A DNA stretch of 50,480 nucleotides from positions 1 through 50,480 of the forward strand of contig NZ_JAGGPA010000068.1 in NCBI RefSeq assembly GCF_018614035.1, given 5' to 3'. This document shows, piece after piece, positions 41,389 to 50,079 of this stretch. The position numbers and the translations under genes are program-made. Below the pieces are notes generated by a model. That model saw only the letters and a list, made by a program, of their open reading frames with translations. It was not told where the DNA came from and did no database searches. Each line of letters begins with the position of its first letter. Within the stretch, counting starts at the first letter, position 1. Source of the stretch: Streptomyces sp. ISL-96. GTDB lineage: Bacteria > Actinomycetota > Actinomycetes > Streptomycetales > Streptomycetaceae.

Positions 41389-42405
41389 CTAGCCGCCGTG
41401 CAGCTTCAACTCGACGAGCAGCGCCCTGTGGTCGGTGTGCCTGAGCGTGAGGAACCGGGCCGACCGTACGGAGAAGTCGTCGCTCACCAGTACATGGTCG
41501 ATCTGCGTGCCGAAGCGCGCCCAGTCCGCCGGCCAGGACGGCGCGCGGAACGCCCCGCCCAGCGCCGCACTGTCCCGCAACCGGCCCGCGTCGAGGATCC
41601 GCCGGAAGGCGGCGTGGTCCTGGGAGGCGTTGAAGTCACCGGCGATCAGCGTCGGCCGGTCCTTGCCCCCGGCGGCGTAGTCGCGGACCGCGCCCAGCTC
41701 GGCACGCCACCGGGGAACGCTGCCGGGGACGGGCGGCAGTGGATGGACGAGCTGGATGCGTACGGGACGGTCGTGCACCAGCGCCACCGCGCCCGGCATG
41801 GCCAGAGCGCCGTCGATCCCGGGCGCGGGCCGCAGCGGGTACTTGCTGAGGATCGCCGAACCGTCCGGGCCGCCGGCCGCGACGACTTCGCGGTACGGGT
41901 ACGCCGCGTCCGGGACTTCCGCGGCGAGGGCGCGCGTGCAGTCGTCGTCACACTCCTGGATGAAGACGAGGCCAGGATTCTCGCGTTCGATGGTGGCGAT
42001 CAAGTCCGCTGTCGCGTCACCGAATTCGATGTTCGAGGTCAGGACGCGGACGGAGGCGGCGACGCGGCCCGTGGGTTCGGCGTCGCCACCGGGCGGCGGC
42101 CCGTACGGCCGGACGTACCAACCGGTCACGGCGAGGACGACCGCCGCCCACACCATGCCGGAGCGCCAGCGGGCGAGGAGCGCGGCGAGGAGCCCCAGGG
42201 CGGCCGGTACGAGCAGCCAGGGCAGGAAGGCCAGGAGCTGGGGGACGGGCGTAAGGCCGTCGGTGTCGAGGGCGCGGCAGGCGACGACGATGCTGAGCAG
42301 GGCGAGGCCGAGGCCGTCCGCCCACGCGAGGAGCCGCCTCCACTCCCGGGCACTCCCCAAGGAACCAACCAGCCTCTCCCGCGCGGCGTTCGACGTGTTC
42401 CGCAT
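41389..42405 (-). CDS. Endonuclease/exonuclease/phosphatase family membrane protein
   Basis: A 338-aa protein with three N-terminal membrane helices (~28-100) and a C-terminal EEP (DNase I-like) domain. Motifs are VLTSNIEFGDA, VFIQECDDDC (catalytic-type Glu), IAGDFNASQDH (GDFN) and the final IDHVLVS with HTDHRALLVEL. The domain probably faces outside the membrane and acts on nucleic acid or phosphate esters. It has the layout of many actinobacterial EEP proteins with unknown substrates. It lies between the hydrolase gene and DUF2630 on the same strand. Confidence 0.88.
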   Translation of the reverse strand: MRNTSNAARERLVGSLGSAREWRRLLAWADGLGLALLSIVVACRALDTDGLTPVPQLLAFLPWLLVPAALGLLAALLARWRSGMVWAAVVLAVTGWYVRPYGPPPGGDAEPTGRVAASVRVLTSNIEFGDATADLIATIERENPGLVFIQECDDDCTRALAAEVPDAAYPYREVVAAGGPDGSAILSKYPLRPAPGIDGALAMPGAVALVHDRPVRIQLVHPLPPVPGSVPRWRAELGAVRDYAAGGKDRPTLIAGDFNASQDHAAFRRILDAGRLRDSAALGGAFRAPSWPADWARFGTQIDHVLVSDDFSVRSARFLTLRHTDHRALLVELKLHGG

Positions 42406-42447
42406 CCTCCCCCAGAGACGGGCCTGTGTCCGCCAGGCCCTCCAGGC

Positions 42448-43245
42448 CTAGCGGGCGAGGTGGGCGAGGTGGGCGCGCAGTGCGGCGTTGAAGACGTCGG
42501 GGCGTTCCAGGTTGGGGAGATGGGCCGACGACTCGATGACCGCGAGAGTCGAGCCGGGGATCGCGGCGTGCATCGCTTCGGCGTCCGCGACGGGCGTGTA
42601 GGTGTCGTCGCGGCCCACCACCACCAGCGTGGGGACGCTCACGCGCGTCAGCAGGTCGCGGTAGTCCGGCCGCTCCGCCCGCCCGCGCAGGGCGGCTGCC
42701 GCGCCCTCGGGGGAGGTGGCGGTCATCATGCGGTGGACATGGGCCGATGCCTCGGTGTTGTACGGGGCGACCATCTTGTCCCGGACCTCGTCGGCGTACC
42801 CCTTCATGCCCTCACTGAGGAGGCGGTCGGCGACGGCGTTGCGCTCCCGCTTTCCTTCCTCCGTCTCGGCGGCGGGGAAGGTGTCGGCGAGGACGAGGCC
42901 GGTGATGCGCTCGGGGAAGAGTCGGTAGCACTCCATCACGATCTGGCCGCCCATCGAGAGCCCGCCGAGTACGGCGCGCTCGACGCCGAGGTGGTCGAGG
43001 AGCGCCGCGATGTCCGCGGCGAAGGCGGACAGCGGGGTGATGCCGGGGACGACCTGACTCTCGCCGTAACCGCGCAGGTCAGGGGCGATCACGCGGTGGG
43101 TGGGGGCGAAGGCGTCGATCTGCGGGGCCCACATGGTGCGGTCGAAGGGGTGGCCGTGGATGAGGACGAGAGGGGGACCGCTGCCCTCGTCGGTGTAGCC
43201 GATGGTGATGCCGTTGACATCTGCTGCGAGCTGTGACGTTGCCAT
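42448..43245 (-). CDS. Alpha/beta hydrolase
   Basis: A 265-aa alpha/beta hydrolase from the ATG at 43245. The oxyanion motif is HGHPFDRTMW (30-39), the nucleophile S97 sits in GGLSMGG, and the acid and base are D213 or D214 (GRDDTYTP) and H242 (SSAHLPN). It belongs to the large esterase/carboxylesterase-like group (3-oxoadipate enol-lactonase-like); substrate unknown. It is divergent from the MocR gene, with paired direct repeats between them, and is therefore the likely MocR target. Confidence 0.9.
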   Translation of the reverse strand: MATSQLAADVNGITIGYTDEGSGPPLVLIHGHPFDRTMWAPQIDAFAPTHRVIAPDLRGYGESQVVPGITPLSAFAADIAALLDHLGVERAVLGGLSMGGQIVMECYRLFPERITGLVLADTFPAAETEEGKRERNAVADRLLSEGMKGYADEVRDKMVAPYNTEASAHVHRMMTATSPEGAAAALRGRAERPDYRDLLTRVSVPTLVVVGRDDTYTPVADAEAMHAAIPGSTLAVIESSAHLPNLERPDVFNAALRAHLAHLAR

Positions 43246-43272
43246 GCTGAGGAGGCTAGGCGCGGCCAACTT

Positions 43273-43306
43273 CTCGGTGCAATAGGCTCTTTGCTCTCGG
43301 TGCAAT
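43273..43306. promoter_or_regulatory. Paired direct repeats, candidate MocR operator
   Basis: CTCGGTGCAAT occurs at 43273-43283 and again at 43296-43306, in the same orientation and 23 bp apart (about two helical turns), in the divergent space between the hydrolase and MocR genes. MocR-type regulators characteristically bind paired direct repeats. The second unit overlaps an alternative upstream ATG of the MocR gene, which supports the start at 43341. Confidence 0.6.
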
Positions 43307-43340
43307 GTTCCGGACCGGTTCGAATGGATGGTGGAGCGCC

Positions 43341-44714
43341 ATGGCGGAGGACTTCCGGCGGGTGGCCGACCAACTGGCCGCCGAGATCGCCGCCGGCCGG
43401 CTGCGCCCCGGCGACCGGCTGCCCACCCAGCGCGCCTTCGCCCGCAGCCGCCGGATCGCGAACTCCACGGCGATCCGGGTGTACGGCGAACTGGTGCGCC
43501 GGGGTCTCGCGGTGGGCGAGGTCGGGCGCGGGACGTTCGTCCGGGCCGCGCCGCCCTCGCCCGGACACGCGCTCACGGAGGAGGGGGCTGCGGCGCCGGG
43601 GAGCCCCGCCGTCAACCTGGAGCTCAACTACCCGGTGGCGGAGGGCCAGTCGGAGCTCATGGCGCAGTCACTCGCGGGCCTCCTGCGCCCCGACGTACTG
43701 GAAGCGGCCACCCGCCCGGCAGCGGCCGACGGCACCCCGGCGGCGCGGGAGGCGGCGGCGTCGCTGCTGGCCAGGGGTGGTTGGCGGCCGGACCCCGGGC
43801 AGCTGCTCTTCGCCGGCAACGGCCGCCAGGCCATCGCCGCGGCCATCGCCTCATTCGTGCGCCCCGGCGGCCGACTCGGCGTCGAGCAGCTGACGTATCC
43901 GCTGGTCAAGGCGATCGCGGAACGGCTCGGCGTGAGTCTCGTACCGATCGCGGGGAACGCTGTCAGCCTGGCCGACGCGTCCGGCCTGTGCCCGGACGCG
44001 TTGTACGCCGCGCACCGGAGGGCGCCGCTCGGCGCGGTGTACGTACAGCCGACCCTGCACAACCCGACATCGGTGACGATGAGCGAGGAGCGCAGGTCGC
44101 AACTGGCGGCAGCCTGCGCGGAGCTGAACATCGGCGTGGTCGAGGACACCACTTGGGCCTTCCTCGCCCCCGAAACCCCCGAAGCCCTCGCTCCCCTGGC
44201 CGCCCACGCACCCACCCGCACGGTCCTCGTCGACAGCCTCTCCAAACGCCTGGCCCCCGGCCTCACCACCGGCTTCCTGGCGGCGCCGCCCAGCCACACC
44301 GCCGTGCTGGCCGACGCCCTGCGCTCCGGCGCCTGGACAGCGGCGCGCTTCAACCTGGAGGCCGCCACCCGCTGGATCACCGACGGCACGGTGGCCACCG
44401 TCACCGCCGCCAAGCGCGCGGACACGGCGGCCCGCCACCGCCTCGTGCAGCGCGTGCTCGGCGGCTTCCGTATCCGTACGGACCAGTGCGCGTACTACTG
44501 CTGGTGGGAGCTGCCCGCACCCTGGCGTACGGACACCTTCGTGGCGGCGGCAGCGGCCCGGGGCATCGCGATCACCCCGGGATCGGCCTTCGCCGTACCG
44601 CCGCACACTGCCCCGGACGCGGTACGGATCGGCCTGGCGTCGCCGGCGCGGGAGGTTCTTTCGTACGCCCTGGAAACACTGGCGGAGCTGGCCCGGCGGC
44701 CGACCGGAGGCTAG
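43341..44714 (+). CDS. MocR family regulator (GntR HTH fused to PLP aminotransferase-like domain)
   Basis: A 457-aa protein from ATG 43341 (MAEDFRRVADQLA), preceded by GGTGGAG. The GntR winged helix is at ~5-70 (RLRPGDRLPTQRAFARSRRIA). The fold-type I aminotransferase-like domain is at ~95-450, with the PLP-binding lysine K302 in VDSLSKRLAPG and the upstream VYVQPTLHNPTSVTM and VVEDTTW motifs. MocR proteins bind PLP or an amine as effector. ATG 43305 would add 12 residues but overlaps the repeat operator. Confidence 0.9.
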   Translation: MAEDFRRVADQLAAEIAAGRLRPGDRLPTQRAFARSRRIANSTAIRVYGELVRRGLAVGEVGRGTFVRAAPPSPGHALTEEGAAAPGSPAVNLELNYPVAEGQSELMAQSLAGLLRPDVLEAATRPAAADGTPAAREAAASLLARGGWRPDPGQLLFAGNGRQAIAAAIASFVRPGGRLGVEQLTYPLVKAIAERLGVSLVPIAGNAVSLADASGLCPDALYAAHRRAPLGAVYVQPTLHNPTSVTMSEERRSQLAAACAELNIGVVEDTTWAFLAPETPEALAPLAAHAPTRTVLVDSLSKRLAPGLTTGFLAAPPSHTAVLADALRSGAWTAARFNLEAATRWITDGTVATVTAAKRADTAARHRLVQRVLGGFRIRTDQCAYYCWWELPAPWRTDTFVAAAAARGIAITPGSAFAVPPHTAPDAVRIGLASPAREVLSYALETLAELARRPTGG

Positions 44715-44793
44715 ATCCACTTGCCGACCGACGCGCGCGGGTGTGACCTGATGGGGGAAGTGCGGGGGTGTGCGCTGCGGAAGGAGTTCTGCG

Positions 44794-45264
44794 ATGGCTG
44801 CACATTCGGCGATCCCTGGCCGCTCACAGGGACCGACAGGCCCGACAGGCCCGACAGGCCCAACGACACCAACCACACCAACCACACCAACCAGGTCGAC
44901 ACGTCCCAGCGCACCGGCAGAGCGACGCCACCGGGGCATCGTGCCGGCCGTACTCGGTGTGGCGTACGGAATCTACGCATCCTTCATCGCCCGCGACGCC
45001 GGTCCCGTGACCGGCTGGAACGTGGGCTTCGGCGTGATCTGCGCCGTCATCGTGGCAGCCCTGTGCTTCCTCCTCGGACGCACCCAGCGCGCGATGATCC
45101 CCCTGGTCCGCGCCGCCGCGTACGGCGCGCTCTTCGGCGTAGCGCTCGGCTTCCTCCACAGCCTGTCCGAAAACAGCATCCTCAGCTCCGTGGTCGTCGG
45201 AGGGGCGCTGGGCGCCGGGATGACGGTCGCCGCGTTCTACGTCTTCTACACCCATGAGCAGTGA
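44794..45264 (+). CDS. Small membrane protein with GPT/TPT repeat head
   Basis: A 156-aa protein from ATG 44794 with AAGGAG 8 nt upstream. Residues ~13-33 are a collagen-like and Thr/Pro repeat (GPTGPTGPTTPTTPTTPT) encoded by 9-bp tandem DNA repeats. Four hydrophobic helices follow (~50-70, 77-95, 105-125, 130-152). No family was recognised. It sits between the MocR gene and the ABC exporter genes, with 99 bp before the latter. Confidence 0.72.
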   Translation: MAAHSAIPGRSQGPTGPTGPTGPTTPTTPTTPTRSTRPSAPAERRHRGIVPAVLGVAYGIYASFIARDAGPVTGWNVGFGVICAVIVAALCFLLGRTQRAMIPLVRAAAYGALFGVALGFLHSLSENSILSSVVVGGALGAGMTVAAFYVFYTHEQ

Positions 45265-45363
45265 GCTGTAGGACCAAAGAACGATTACTTCCGGGCGCGC
45301 GGCCAGTCAACACTGGGTAGAGACGATCCAGACCACCCGACGACCGCTCGGAGGGGCAGCGAC

Positions 45364-46389
45364 ATGAGTGGAAATCCCGGCCCGGAACTCGCCATTGAGA
45401 CGGCCGGCCTGGTCAAGGTCTTCGGTGAGAACCGGGCTGTCGACGGCATCGACCTGGCCGTCCCCGCCGGCACCGTGTACGGCGTACTCGGGCCGAACGG
45501 GGCAGGCAAGACGACCGCGGTGAAGATGCTCGCGACCCTGCTGCGCCCCGACGGCGGCGAGGCGCACGTGTTCGGCAAGGACGTGGTGCGGGAGGCCGAC
45601 GCGGTACGGGGGAGGGTCAGCCTCACCGGGCAGTACGCGTCGGTGGACGAGGACCTGACCGGTACGGAGAACCTCGTGCTGCTGGGCCGCCTCCTCGGCC
45701 ACTCCAAGCCCGCCGCGCGCACCAGGTCGGCCCAGCTCCTGGAGGCCTTCGGCCTCGCGGAGGCGGCCGACCGCCAGGTCAAGAACTACTCCGGCGGCAT
45801 GCGGCGCCGTATCGACATCGCCGCGAGCATCCTCAACACGCCCGACCTGCTCTTCCTCGACGAGCCGACGACCGGCCTAGACCCGCGCAGCCGCAACCAG
45901 GTGTGGGACATCGTGCGGGCGGTCGTCGCCCAGGGCACGACGGTGCTGCTGACCACGCAGTACCTGGACGAGGCCGACCACCTGGCCTCCCGTATCGCCG
46001 TGATCGACCACGGCAAGGTCATCGCGGAGGGTACGAAGGGCGAGCTCAAGGCGTCGGTCGGCTCGGGCTCCGTACATCTGCGGCTCCGGGACCCCGCGCA
46101 GCGCCCCGAGGCCGAGCGGGTCCTGCGGCGGGCGCTGAACGTCGCCGTACAGCTGGACGCGGATCCCGTCGCCCTGACGGCGACGGTCAACGGGCACGCG
46201 AGCGACCTGGGCGCGGCGGAACAGGCGGCGCGGGCGCTGTCGGAGCTCGCTTCGTCGGGGATCACGGTCGACAACTTCGCGCTGGGCCAGCCGAGCCTGG
46301 ACGAGGTGTTCCTGGCGCTGACGGACAGGAACAAGAGGAGCGAGACGATGAACGACTCGACGACAGGGACGACAGGAGTGCCGGCATGA
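45364..46389 (+). CDS. ABC transporter ATP-binding protein, DrrA-like
   Basis: A 341-aa ATPase: Walker A GPNGAGKT (43-50), Q-loop SLTGQYASVDEDLTG, signature YSGGM, Walker B LLFLDEPTTGLDP and the switch-type TTQYLDEADHL. The ~100-residue C-terminal extension is typical of the daunorubicin-resistance (DrrA) subfamily. It powers drug or lipid export with the permease encoded next; their genes overlap (ATGA). GGAGGGG precedes the ATG. An inverted repeat CCAGT-CAAC-ACTGG lies at 45303-45316 upstream and may be a regulator site. Confidence 0.92.
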   Translation: MSGNPGPELAIETAGLVKVFGENRAVDGIDLAVPAGTVYGVLGPNGAGKTTAVKMLATLLRPDGGEAHVFGKDVVREADAVRGRVSLTGQYASVDEDLTGTENLVLLGRLLGHSKPAARTRSAQLLEAFGLAEAADRQVKNYSGGMRRRIDIAASILNTPDLLFLDEPTTGLDPRSRNQVWDIVRAVVAQGTTVLLTTQYLDEADHLASRIAVIDHGKVIAEGTKGELKASVGSGSVHLRLRDPAQRPEAERVLRRALNVAVQLDADPVALTATVNGHASDLGAAEQAARALSELASSGITVDNFALGQPSLDEVFLALTDRNKRSETMNDSTTGTTGVPA

Positions 46390-47270
46390 GCACCGTCGCG
46401 ACCAAGGACAAGGACAAGGACAAGGACAAGGACAAGGGCCCCGACGAACTCACTTTCGAAGCTCCGAAGGCGGAGGAGCTCGCCGCGCTTCTCGTGAGCA
46501 AGGACCGCCCGCCGCGCCCCAGCGCGCTCTCCGCGTCTTTGACCTTCGGCTGGCGCGCCATGCTCAAGATCAAGCATGTGCCGGAGCAGCTCTTCGACGT
46601 AACGGCTTTCCCGATCATGATGGTGCTGATGTACGCGTACCTCTTCGGCGGGGCGCTGGCCGGATCGGTCGCGGACTACATCCAGTTCCTGCTGCCCGGC
46701 ATCCTCACCATGAGCATCGTGATGATCACCATGTACACGGGCGTCGCCGTCAACACCGACATCACCAAGGGCGTCTTCGACCGTTTCCGTACGCTGCCGA
46801 TCTGGCGCCCGGCGCCGATGGTCGGCTACCTGCTGGGCGACGTGATCCGCTATCTGATCGCGTCCGCCGTGATGCTGGCGGTCGGCATGCTCATCGGCTA
46901 CCGCCCGCACGGCGGCGTACTCGGCGTGCTCGCGGGTGTGGCGCTGCTGATGGTCTTCTCGTTCGCGTTCTCGTGGATCTGGACGATGTTCGGCCTGCTG
47001 CTGCGCACCGAGAAGTCGGTGATGGGCGTCAGCATGATGGTGATCTTCCCGCTGACGTTCCTGAGCAATGTCTTCGTCGACCCGAAGACGATGCCGGGCT
47101 GGCTGCAGGCATTCGTGAACAACAGCCCGGTGACCCATGTGGCGACGGCGGTGCGGGAACTGATGGCGGGCAACTGGCCGGCCGCCGACATCGGCTGGAC
47201 ACTGGGCTGGTCGGCGGTGCTGCTGGCGGTGTTCGGCACGGTGACGATGCGTCTCTACAACCGCAAGTGA
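46386..47270 (+). CDS. ABC-2 type transporter permease, DrrB-like
   Basis: A 294-aa permease with six membrane helices (~78-285) from the ATG at 46386, overlapping the ATPase stop by 4 nt. The N-terminal cytoplasmic part has a Lys-Asp repeat (KDKDKDKDKDK, from a 6-bp AAGGAC repeat in the DNA). DrrB hallmarks: LKIKHVPEQLFDVTAFPIMM, YTGVAVNTDITKGVFDRFRTLP and TFLSNVFVDPKTMPGWLQAF. It forms the membrane channel with the DrrA-like ATPase. No biosynthetic genes lie nearby, so the substrate is unknown. Confidence 0.92.
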   Translation: MSTVATKDKDKDKDKDKGPDELTFEAPKAEELAALLVSKDRPPRPSALSASLTFGWRAMLKIKHVPEQLFDVTAFPIMMVLMYAYLFGGALAGSVADYIQFLLPGILTMSIVMITMYTGVAVNTDITKGVFDRFRTLPIWRPAPMVGYLLGDVIRYLIASAVMLAVGMLIGYRPHGGVLGVLAGVALLMVFSFAFSWIWTMFGLLLRTEKSVMGVSMMVIFPLTFLSNVFVDPKTMPGWLQAFVNNSPVTHVATAVRELMAGNWPAADIGWTLGWSAVLLAVFGTVTMRLYNRK

Positions 47271-47380
47271 CGCCCCTTCTTTGCTCCACCTTTGCCATGC
47301 GGGAACCCGGTCGCTCTCAGGGACGTTCACCTGACAGATCGTGAAGGCAATCGACAGCCGTACGAGCCGAGGTGGCACCA

Positions 47381-47956
47381 GTGGTGAAGTGGGACCGGAT
47401 CAAGGACCAGGCCAAGAGCTTCCAGCAGTCCCAGAGCAGTCGGGCCACGGGCGGGGGGCACGGGCAGAGCGGGGCCCACGGATCGGGCTCGGCCTCGGCC
47501 TCGGCCTCGGGCGGGTCCAAGGCCCAGCTGATCGGGCTGTTCAAGACCCAGCTGGCGTCGGTCAAGACCGAACTCAAGAGCGGCGCCTACCGGGACGCGA
47601 GCATGGCGATGTGCGCACTGGTGGCGGCGGCCGACGGGCAGGTGGAGCCGGCGGAGCGACAGCGCGTCGAGGAGCTGATCGTCTCCAACGAGGTCCTGCA
47701 GAACTTTCCGGCGGACCAGCTCCGCCAGCGCTTCAACCAGCATGTGGATCGGCTGCTGGCCAACTTCGAACTGGGCAAGGCCGACGCGCTGCAGGTGATC
47801 GGAAAGGCGGCCAAGAAGCCCGCGGAGGCCCGCGCGGTCATCCAGACCGGCATGGTCGTCGCCGGCGCGGACGGGCACTTCGAGCCGTCCGAGCAGTACG
47901 CCATTCGCGAAGCCTGCGCCGCTCTCGGTGTGCCGCCCACGGAGTTCGGCATCTGA
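47381..47956 (+). CDS. TerB family tellurite-resistance-like protein
   Basis: A 191-aa protein. A short N-terminal helix (KWDRIKDQAKSFQQSQS) and a Gly/Ser/Ala linker are followed by the all-helical TerB domain (~55-185: LVAAADGQVEPAERQRVEELI and VVAGADGHFEPSEQYAIREAC, with the paired Asp/Glu clusters that bind metal). GTG 47381 was chosen because GAGG lies 8 nt upstream; GTG 47372 and 47384 are alternatives. There is no ter operon here, so its role in tellurite resistance is unproven. Confidence 0.88.
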   Translation: MVKWDRIKDQAKSFQQSQSSRATGGGHGQSGAHGSGSASASASGGSKAQLIGLFKTQLASVKTELKSGAYRDASMAMCALVAAADGQVEPAERQRVEELIVSNEVLQNFPADQLRQRFNQHVDRLLANFELGKADALQVIGKAAKKPAEARAVIQTGMVVAGADGHFEPSEQYAIREACAALGVPPTEFGI

Positions 47957-47991
47957 GCGGTGCGCGCGCCACCGGCGCCGCCGCGCCGTGG

Positions 47992-48822
47992 TCAGCGGCC
48001 ACGACTGCCGGTTCGCTCCCCGCAGCCATGCGGGACGACGACGATCTGGTGCGCGTCCTCGTAGACGACGCGCCCCGGATCGGCGGACCGCACAAGCTGC
48101 CACTCGACGCCGTGGGCGGCCAGGATCTCCAGGTAGCCGCCCACGCGCGCGATCAGCTCCACGGCGGTGGGCTTGAACCAGGCGGCGGCACCCGGGTTCA
48201 CCCGATCGTCGTAGACGGCCGGATCGATGGTGCTCGGATCGGTGTACGCCGCGTCGTACCAGTCATTGTTCGTACGCCGAAACCGTTCCTGCTTGGCGGT
48301 CAGCCTCCCGTCCCGCGCGAGACCGTTGACGAGCCCGAAGACCCCGGGAAAGTTGCCGCGCGCCCGGGGAACCGTGCCCTGGAACCGTACGTACGCGATC
48401 GGATCACGAGCCATCACGGCATCGTAGGCAACCGGGTCCTGCTCCGGCTGCGGTCCGGCGACACTGATCACGGCCAAGTGCGGTCGATGCGGTCGGACCG
48501 CACGGCGTAGGCACAGAGCGTCTACCTGCTCCGGCTCCATGTCGTACTCGTACGCGATGTCCTCGACCGACTCCCCGGCCTCCCACAGGTCCGTCAGCGC
48601 CTTCACAGGCACCCGGTTGGCCTCGATCACGGGAAGCCCGTGTCCGAACCGCGGGTCGATGACGACAGGGACCGTGGCCGGGTACTGCCGCAGCTGAAAG
48701 CTGAAGGGGAATTCGTCTCCCGCCTCCCACGACAGGTACCGCAGATACTCAGCGACGACCTCGTGGATGGGCGCCTGACCGTCCCGTGCCCTTCGCAGGT
48801 CCCCCGATCCCGTGCTCGACAA
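47992..48822 (-). CDS. DUF433-containing fusion protein, unknown C-terminal domain
   Basis: A 276-aa protein with a TTG start (48822), the best available; no ATG or GTG lies in frame nearby. Residues ~50-108 match DUF433 (VVIDPRFGHGLPVIEANRVPVKAL, WEAGESVEDIAYEYDM), a small HTH-like fold found in VapB-type antitoxins. The C-terminal ~165 residues (DPIAYVRFQGTVPRARGNFPG, YDDRVNPGAAAWFKPTAVELI, VVYEDAHQIVVVPHG) match nothing I know. The gene ends in an Arg/Gly-rich tail. It lies in an accessory region with a helix-turn-helix gene directly upstream. Confidence 0.68.
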   Translation of the reverse strand: MSSTGSGDLRRARDGQAPIHEVVAEYLRYLSWEAGDEFPFSFQLRQYPATVPVVIDPRFGHGLPVIEANRVPVKALTDLWEAGESVEDIAYEYDMEPEQVDALCLRRAVRPHRPHLAVISVAGPQPEQDPVAYDAVMARDPIAYVRFQGTVPRARGNFPGVFGLVNGLARDGRLTAKQERFRRTNNDWYDAAYTDPSTIDPAVYDDRVNPGAAAWFKPTAVELIARVGGYLEILAAHGVEWQLVRSADPGRVVYEDAHQIVVVPHGCGERTGSRGR

Positions 48823-48872
48823 AGATGTCCACTCCGTCGGTCGCGATTCGCTATTGGCATGTACGGCGGACC

Positions 48873-49778
48873 TCAGCTCGTGACTGTCGCTGGAGCCGGG
48901 GTGAGGGACGAGTACTTCGCGTTGTGGGCCTCCCAGGCCTGCTCCTGGCGGCAGGGGCCGCAGTGCGTCTCGTCGGCCAGGGGGCGGAAGACGTGTTCCG
49001 GGCCGGGCCCCTCGCAGGTGATGAGCGCGTTCGATAGGCGGTCCGTCTGCGGGGGCGCTTGGGGAGTCGGGTGTACGACGGTCCGCTCCTGCGGCATCTT
49101 CACCGTCAGGCGGTGCCGCAGGAACCCGACTGCGGAACGGACACCGGTAGGCGGCAGGGCGCTGGTCAGCGCGTGACGCAGGTCAGCCGGGCTGATGCCT
49201 CTGCGCAGCCAGTCGGCCGCGATCGCGGAAAGCGTACGGGCCTCGCTCTCACCCAGGTGCAGTTCGCGGCGCGACTGCCGCAGGGACAGCAACACGCCCT
49301 CCGCGACAGCGCGTTCCGGGTCCGCGTCGACCTGTGTCTCGGGGGGTGGGTGGGGAGTGTTCTCTTCCCCGTTTTTATCCCCTGAAGGGGAGTCACCGAC
49401 CACCCGAGGCGCCGGTTCACCGACCGTCCGCATGTGCGTACTCGGTACGCCGCCGTCCCTGACGGCCGCCGCATCCTCGGTGGTGAGGTGGACGTTGGCG
49501 AGCAGCTGATCCGTCACCCACCGGCCGCGCTCGTTCTGGTGCCGCCACTCGTGCAGGAACCCGCAGGTGGTGAGTAGTTGCTTGACCTTCTGGTACGCCC
49601 GGCCCTTGATCCCGAGCCGCTCCGCGTGTGCGCTCAGCGGCTTTTCGGTCGAGCCCTCGGGGAGCCCCTGTACGTACAGAAGCAGGATCTTCGCGTCGCT
49701 GTTCAGACGCGGGTGCTGCACGACGTCGTGCGAAGCCTTGGTGTACCGCCGAAGGGGCGCGATAGCATGCCGAAGCAT
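48873..49778 (-). CDS. Winged-helix/HTH domain protein
   Basis: A 301-aa protein from the ATG at 49778 with AAGGAGTCCCGAGG upstream. The N-terminal winged-helix domain (~10-95: HPRLNSDAKILLLYVQGLP, LSAHAERLGIKGRAYQKVKQLL, CGFLHEWRH) resembles replication-initiator or plasmid-type helix-turn-helix domains. A Pro-rich linker (~115-150) and a helical middle domain (~155-225, ADWLRRGISPADLRHALTSALP) follow. The end has C-x2-C-type residues (ETHCGPCRQEQ). This kind of protein is common in streptomycete accessory DNA; DNA binding is inferred. Confidence 0.78.
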   Translation of the reverse strand: MLRHAIAPLRRYTKASHDVVQHPRLNSDAKILLLYVQGLPEGSTEKPLSAHAERLGIKGRAYQKVKQLLTTCGFLHEWRHQNERGRWVTDQLLANVHLTTEDAAAVRDGGVPSTHMRTVGEPAPRVVGDSPSGDKNGEENTPHPPPETQVDADPERAVAEGVLLSLRQSRRELHLGESEARTLSAIAADWLRRGISPADLRHALTSALPPTGVRSAVGFLRHRLTVKMPQERTVVHPTPQAPPQTDRLSNALITCEGPGPEHVFRPLADETHCGPCRQEQAWEAHNAKYSSLTPAPATVTS

Positions 49779-49984
49779 CCTCGGGACTCCTTGTTCAGTC
49801 CTCGATGGTGAAGGTCCTCGGATGGTGTTGGTAGCACCGCCGGGGACCGCCCCGTGCCCGGACGGACACGAAGTGTGATGACGCGGTTACGCTACAGCAC
49901 CGCGCCCAACTCCCGCATATGCCCAGCGAAATGCCCCCACCCACGGGTGAGGGCACTCGGCTGCTGCGGTGCGGGCGTGCGGTG

Positions 49985-50079
49985 TCAGGCGCGGGCGTAC
50001 GAGACGAACGCGGCCCATGAGTCGGGCGCAACCGCGAGCTGCGGGCCGTCGGTGACCTTGGAGTCGCGGACATGGCGCG
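49985..50079 (-). pseudogene. DUF397 C-terminal fragment
   Basis: The minus strand reads VRDSKVTDGPQLAVAPDSWA followed by AFVSYARA and a stop at 49985-49987, which is the conserved C-terminal half of DUF397 proteins. Three codons upstream of it is an in-frame stop, and the N-terminal half (W..SSYS..GNCVEVA) is absent. It is a decayed relative of the intact gene at 6061. No XRE partner remains in the window. Confidence 0.68.

Noticed and set aside
45364..47270. Antibiotic biosynthetic cluster suggested by the DrrAB-like exporter
   Set aside because: No synthase or tailoring genes occur nearby; DrrAB-like exporters are common outside clusters.
47381..47956. Tellurite resistance operon
   Set aside because: Only a lone TerB-like gene and a distant VWA gene are present; no TerC, TerD or TerZ genes were seen.
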